A stretch of DNA of 64,000 nt from Paracoccus sp. DMF-8. GTDB lineage: Bacteria > Pseudomonadota > Alphaproteobacteria > Rhodobacterales > Rhodobacteraceae. Both the position numbers and the translations under genes were made by a program. The stretch spans positions 248,001-312,000 of the forward strand of contig NZ_JARJHL010000017.1 in the NCBI RefSeq assembly GCF_029309835.1, read 5' to 3'. Positions 61,187-64,000 of the stretch are shown piece by piece. The stretch's first letter is position 1; the number at the start of each line of letters is the position of its first letter. Under the pieces are notes generated by a model. It had not been told where the DNA came from and did not search any database. It worked only from the letters and a program-made list of their open reading frames with translations.

Positions 61187-61801
61187 ATGCCCGCGCTGAT
61201 CGACATCGTTGACGACGAAGAACCGATCCGCGATGCACTGGCCTTTCTGCTGGCCTCGCGCGATATCGAAACCCGGCTCTGGGCCTCGGGAGAGGAGTTT
61301 CTGGCCGCCCAACCCCTGGACGACATGACCTGCATCATCATGGATGTGCGGATGACGGGCATGTCCGGCCCCGATGTCTATGAACGGCTGCATGCGATGG
61401 GTTCGGTGGTGCCGGTGATCTTTCTGACCGGCCATGCCGATGTCCCGGTCGCGGTCCGCACGCTGAAGGCCGGGGCCTTCGATTTCATCGAAAAACCCTT
61501 CAACGACAATCAGATCGTCGATCTGGCGCTCAGCGCGATTGCGGCGGGGGAAATCGCGCAGGCCAATGCCGCCAGCAGGCGCGAGCTGGACAGCCGCCGC
61601 GCATCCCTGTCGGCGCGTGAAGCCGAGGTCATGGACCTGATCCTGACCGGCGCGATGAACAAGCAGATCGCCGACCAGCTTGGCATCGCCATCCGCACGG
61701 TCGAGGCGCATCGCGAAAAGGTGCTGGGCAAGATGGGCGTGCGCAACGCGCTGGAACTGGCCGCCCTGACCCGCGACCACGGCCCCGACCGCAAGGACTG
61801 A
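61187..61801 (+). CDS. dctR: C4-dicarboxylate response regulator DctR (FixJ/NarL-type)
   Basis: The 204-residue protein has a receiver domain (acidic pair Asp9-Asp10, phosphorylation site Asp53 in MDVRMTGMS, Thr81, Lys103 in EKPF). A LuxR/FixJ-type helix-turn-helix follows (LTGAMNKQIADQLGIAIRTV). This is the DctR type of Rhodobacter, not the sigma-54-dependent DctD. With DctS it should induce dctPQM in response to external dicarboxylates. Confidence 0.93.
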   Translation: MPALIDIVDDEEPIRDALAFLLASRDIETRLWASGEEFLAAQPLDDMTCIIMDVRMTGMSGPDVYERLHAMGSVVPVIFLTGHADVPVAVRTLKAGAFDFIEKPFNDNQIVDLALSAIAAGEIAQANAASRRELDSRRASLSAREAEVMDLILTGAMNKQIADQLGIAIRTVEAHREKVLGKMGVRNALELAALTRDHGPDRKD

Positions 61802-62014
61802 CGCCCGGCGCGGCGGTATCGGGTGCGGATGATGTCGCGGTCCCGTGGTGCACGGCCCGGCGCGGTCGCGGCGACAGATCGCGGGCAGGTCATCGCCCCA
61901 TCCGGCCGTCGCCACCCGCCGAAGACCGGAAACCCGCCGCGCAATGTCCCGGTCGGGCGGCACGCGGCGGTTCCGGGGATATCGGGCCATCCTGCACGGG
62001 CGGCCCGTTTCTGT

Positions 62015-62842
62015 TCACGAGGTTTTCTTCTGGATCGCGCCTTTGGAAAAGCTGTCCAGCAGGATCGCCACGGCGACGATGGCCAGCCCTGCGCGCAGGC
62101 CCAGACCCATCTCCATCCGGGTCAGGCCGCGCGTCACCTCGGCGCCAAGCCCCCCTGCTCCGACCAGACCGGCCAGCACGACCATCGCCAGCGACAACAG
62201 GATGCACTGGTTCAGCCCGACCAGCAGCGTGGGCGTCGCGGCGGGAAACTCGATCTTCCACAGGATGGTGCGGGGTTTCGCGCCGATGGCCTGCCCCAGT
62301 TCCTTGAGGTCAGAGGGCACGCCGCGAAAGGCCAGCGTGGTCAGGCGCAGCATCGGCGGGATGCCGTAGACGATGGTTGCGATGATCGCGGGCACCCGGC
62401 CAAGGCTGAAGATCATCACCGCAGGGATCAGATAGACCCATGGCGGCACCGTCTGCATCACGTCCAGAACCGGGCGCAGCGCGGTCTCGATCCGGGGGCG
62501 GCGGGCGGCAAGGATGCCAAGCGGAAAGGCGATGGCGACGGCGATGGCCACCGCCACCACGACCAGCGCGACCGTCTGCATCGACGCCGTCCACAGCCCC
62601 ACCAGCCAGCAGAACGCCAGACAGCAGCCCGCCAGAACCGCGACCTTGCGGCCCGCGACGACCAGCGCCACCACCGCCACGACCGCGATCAGCGCCTAGG
62701 GCGGCAGCACCAGCAGCGCCCGTTCGATCGCGCCCAGAACGGTTTCGATGATACGCGTAACCGCCGCGAAAAAGCCGTGGAAATTCGCATTCAGCCAGTC
62801 GACGACGGGGGCCAGGAAGGCACCGGGATTGATCTGGGTCAT
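62015..62842 (-). pseudogene. proW: Glycine betaine/proline-type ABC permease (ProW-like), second copy, with in-frame amber codon
   Basis: The ATG at 62842 overlaps the stop of the first permease gene. The frame reads MTQINPGAFLAPVVDWLNAN to LLVLPP, meets TAG at 62696-62698, and continues in the same frame without another stop to 62015 (VMQTVPPWVYLIPAVMIFSL; ELGQAIGAKPRTILWKIEFP; GLVGAGGLGAEV). The TAG could be a one-base change from Trp (TGG) or Gln (CAG). The downstream part alone (221 residues) keeps the whole transmembrane core. Confidence 0.8.
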
Positions 62843-63696
62843 GTCCGTTCTTTTCCGGCGCGCGCGGCGCCCTGCCCTGCGCTTTGCGTCACGCGGTCCA
62901 GGATCATCGTCAGGATGACGATGGCGATCGAAGCATTGATCGAGGTCGCGATATCCAGCGTGCGGATCGCGCCATAGATCGTCGCGCCCAACCCGCCGGA
63001 ACCGACGATCCCCGCGATGACCACCATGCCAAAGGCCATCATCAGGCTTTGGTTGATGCCGGCCATGATGCTGGGGACGGCAAAGGGCAGCCGGATCTTG
63101 AAAAACATCTGGCTGCGGCTCAGGCCAAGCGCCTGCCCCAGTTCGATGAATTCCTGCGGCGTCATGCGGATGCCAAGCGCGGTCAGCCGGATCGCGGGCG
63201 GCACCGCGACGATCACCGTCGCAACCAGCGCCGTCGCCGGGCCGAAACCCAGCAGCGCGATCGAGGGCAGCAAGTAGATATAGGGCGGCATCGTCTGGAT
63301 CAGGTCCAGCACCGGGGTCAGCGCCCGGTCCAGCCGCGGCATCAGCCCGGCCAGAGTGCCGACGGGCAGGCTGATCGCCAGCGCGATGACCACGGCGGCG
63401 ATGACCAGCGCCAGCGTCTCCATCGTATCGGACCACAGGCCCATGGCCGCGCAGAACGCCAGCGCGGCGGCGCTGCTGATCCCGAACCACAGGTTCAGCG
63501 CCCGCCAGCCGATCACCCCGGCCAGCGCCGCGATGACGTAAAAGGGCGGCAGCAGCACCAGCCACAGGATCGCGTCATACAGCCCTTCCAGCAGGGCGCG
63601 GGCGCCGTCGAACAGAAAACCCGCGTGATCGCCCAGCCAGAACAGCGCATTGTCGATTGCCGTATCGAAACCGTCGATAAAGGCGCTATTGTCCAT
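62839..63696 (-). CDS. proW: Glycine betaine/proline-type ABC permease (ProW-like), first copy
   Basis: Start 63696 (MDNSAFIDGFDTAIDN) gives 285 residues with a long N-terminal helical part. A BPD-type membrane domain follows (LDLIQTMPPYIYLLPSIALL, EFIELGQALGLSRSQMFFKI as EAA loop, GMVVIAGIVGSGGLG). It is the partner of the following permease, with which it shares all these motifs. Import of betaine or another quaternary ammonium osmolyte is the family role. Confidence 0.92.
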   Translation of the reverse strand: MDNSAFIDGFDTAIDNALFWLGDHAGFLFDGARALLEGLYDAILWLVLLPPFYVIAALAGVIGWRALNLWFGISSAAALAFCAAMGLWSDTMETLALVIAAVVIALAISLPVGTLAGLMPRLDRALTPVLDLIQTMPPYIYLLPSIALLGFGPATALVATVIVAVPPAIRLTALGIRMTPQEFIELGQALGLSRSQMFFKIRLPFAVPSIMAGINQSLMMAFGMVVIAGIVGSGGLGATIYGAIRTLDIATSINASIAIVILTMILDRVTQSAGQGAARAGKERT

Positions 63697-63706
63697 GCCG
63701 CCCCCC

Positions 63707-64000
63707 TTAATGCGCGGCGGGGGCGCCATCGCCCCGGACGCTCAGCAACAGGTTGCGGGTGGTGACGACACCAGCGATGGCGCCGTCTTCGGTCACCGCG
63801 ACGGCATCGCTGCCGGTTTCGGTGATCTTGCCGATCAGCGCGTCGATATCGGCCTGGCCGTCGCATTGCGGCAGGCTGGCCGGGTCGGTCGCGGGGTCCA
63901 GGGCGCGGAAATCCGCGACCGGGATCATCACCGAATGCGCCTTGACCAGATGCAGCCGCGATATCCCGGCGACGAAATCGGCGACATACTGGTCGGCCGG
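63707..64000 (-). CDS. proV: Glycine betaine/proline ABC transporter ATP-binding protein, C-terminal CBS region; runs off the right edge
   Basis: The last 97 residues of a minus-strand gene end 10 bases before the first permease. They begin ADQYVADFVAGISRLHLVKA, the end of the ProV nucleotide-binding domain, and continue into a CBS-type module (SDAVAVTEDGAIAGVVTTRN). CBS regions of such ATPases sense ionic strength. The Walker motifs lie beyond the window. Confidence 0.88.
   Translation of the reverse strand, partial: PADQYVADFVAGISRLHLVKAHSVMIPVADFRALDPATDPASLPQCDGQADIDALIGKITETGSDAVAVTEDGAIAGVVTTRNLLLSVRGDGAPAAH

Overview
The window reads as a GC-rich alphaproteobacterial chromosome or chromid segment, most likely Rhodobacteraceae and Paracoccus-like. 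This is inferred from dctPQM paired with a DctS/DctR two-component system as in Rhodobacter, a seven-gene Mrp antiporter operon, an IS427-group IS5 element, dense operons with ATGA start/stop overlaps, and many GntR/FCD and LysR regulators. No rRNA or tRNA gene was seen.

Region 1 (1-31.8 kb) is a catabolic island. It holds the start of a Rieske oxygenase alpha subunit (left edge), a GntR/FCD regulator, an adrenodoxin-type ferredoxin, a separate small Rieske protein and, at the far right, an FAD ferredoxin reductase. Around them lie two complete branched-chain-amino-acid-type ABC importers (livKHMGF), two acyl-CoA ligases, an acyl-CoA dehydrogenase, hotdog/MaoC proteins, a 2-oxoacid (acetoin-like) dehydrogenase E1a-E1b-E2 operon, four VOC proteins forming two paralogous pairs, two xylose-isomerase-like TIM barrels, an SnoaL/NTF2 protein, an SDR, an aldo/keto reductase, a KstD-like flavoprotein and a GMC oxidoreductase. 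Together they suggest import, CoA activation, oxidation, hydroxylation and cleavage of a cyclic carboxylate; the substrate cannot be named from sequence. A box resembling TTGTATACACAA recurs in front of most of the divergent transcription units and is the best candidate operator for the GntR regulator.

Region 2 (31.9-40.1 kb) looks like a 2-hydroxyacid/glyoxylate module: a fused FAD/Fe-S dehydrogenase, two tandem paralogous GntR/FCD regulators, a GlcG/HbpS protein, a class V glyoxylate-type aminotransferase and a MatC-type carboxylate carrier. AATGAATTCA-type boxes recur between its genes. Region 3 (40.5-47.1 kb) is mrpABCDEFG on the minus strand, divergent from an OxyR-like LysR gene with a perfect ATAG-N7-CTAT palindrome between them. 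Region 4 (47.5-50.7 kb) couples (S)-ureidoglycine aminohydrolase to a DctA-type transporter, divergent from a LysR gene.

Region 5 (50.8-55.9 kb) is a scar-like stretch: an ABC-2 permease remnant, an alpha/beta-hydrolase lipoprotein, a Na/Pi cotransporter, a decayed IS5/IS427 element with TA target duplication, one orphan type I-C-like CRISPR repeat and a possible flavoprotein fragment. Region 6 (55.9-61.8 kb) is the dctPQM TRAP transporter divergent from dctS-dctR. Region 7 (62.0-64 kb) is a glycine betaine/proline-type ABC importer (two permeases plus the end of the ATPase).

A cross-cutting feature: at least a dozen otherwise well-conserved genes are broken by one single-base indel, mostly in short homopolymers, with the correct protein continuing in another frame. 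This looks more like base-calling error than biological decay. I list these genes as pseudogene (frameshifted) but give the reconstructed full extent.
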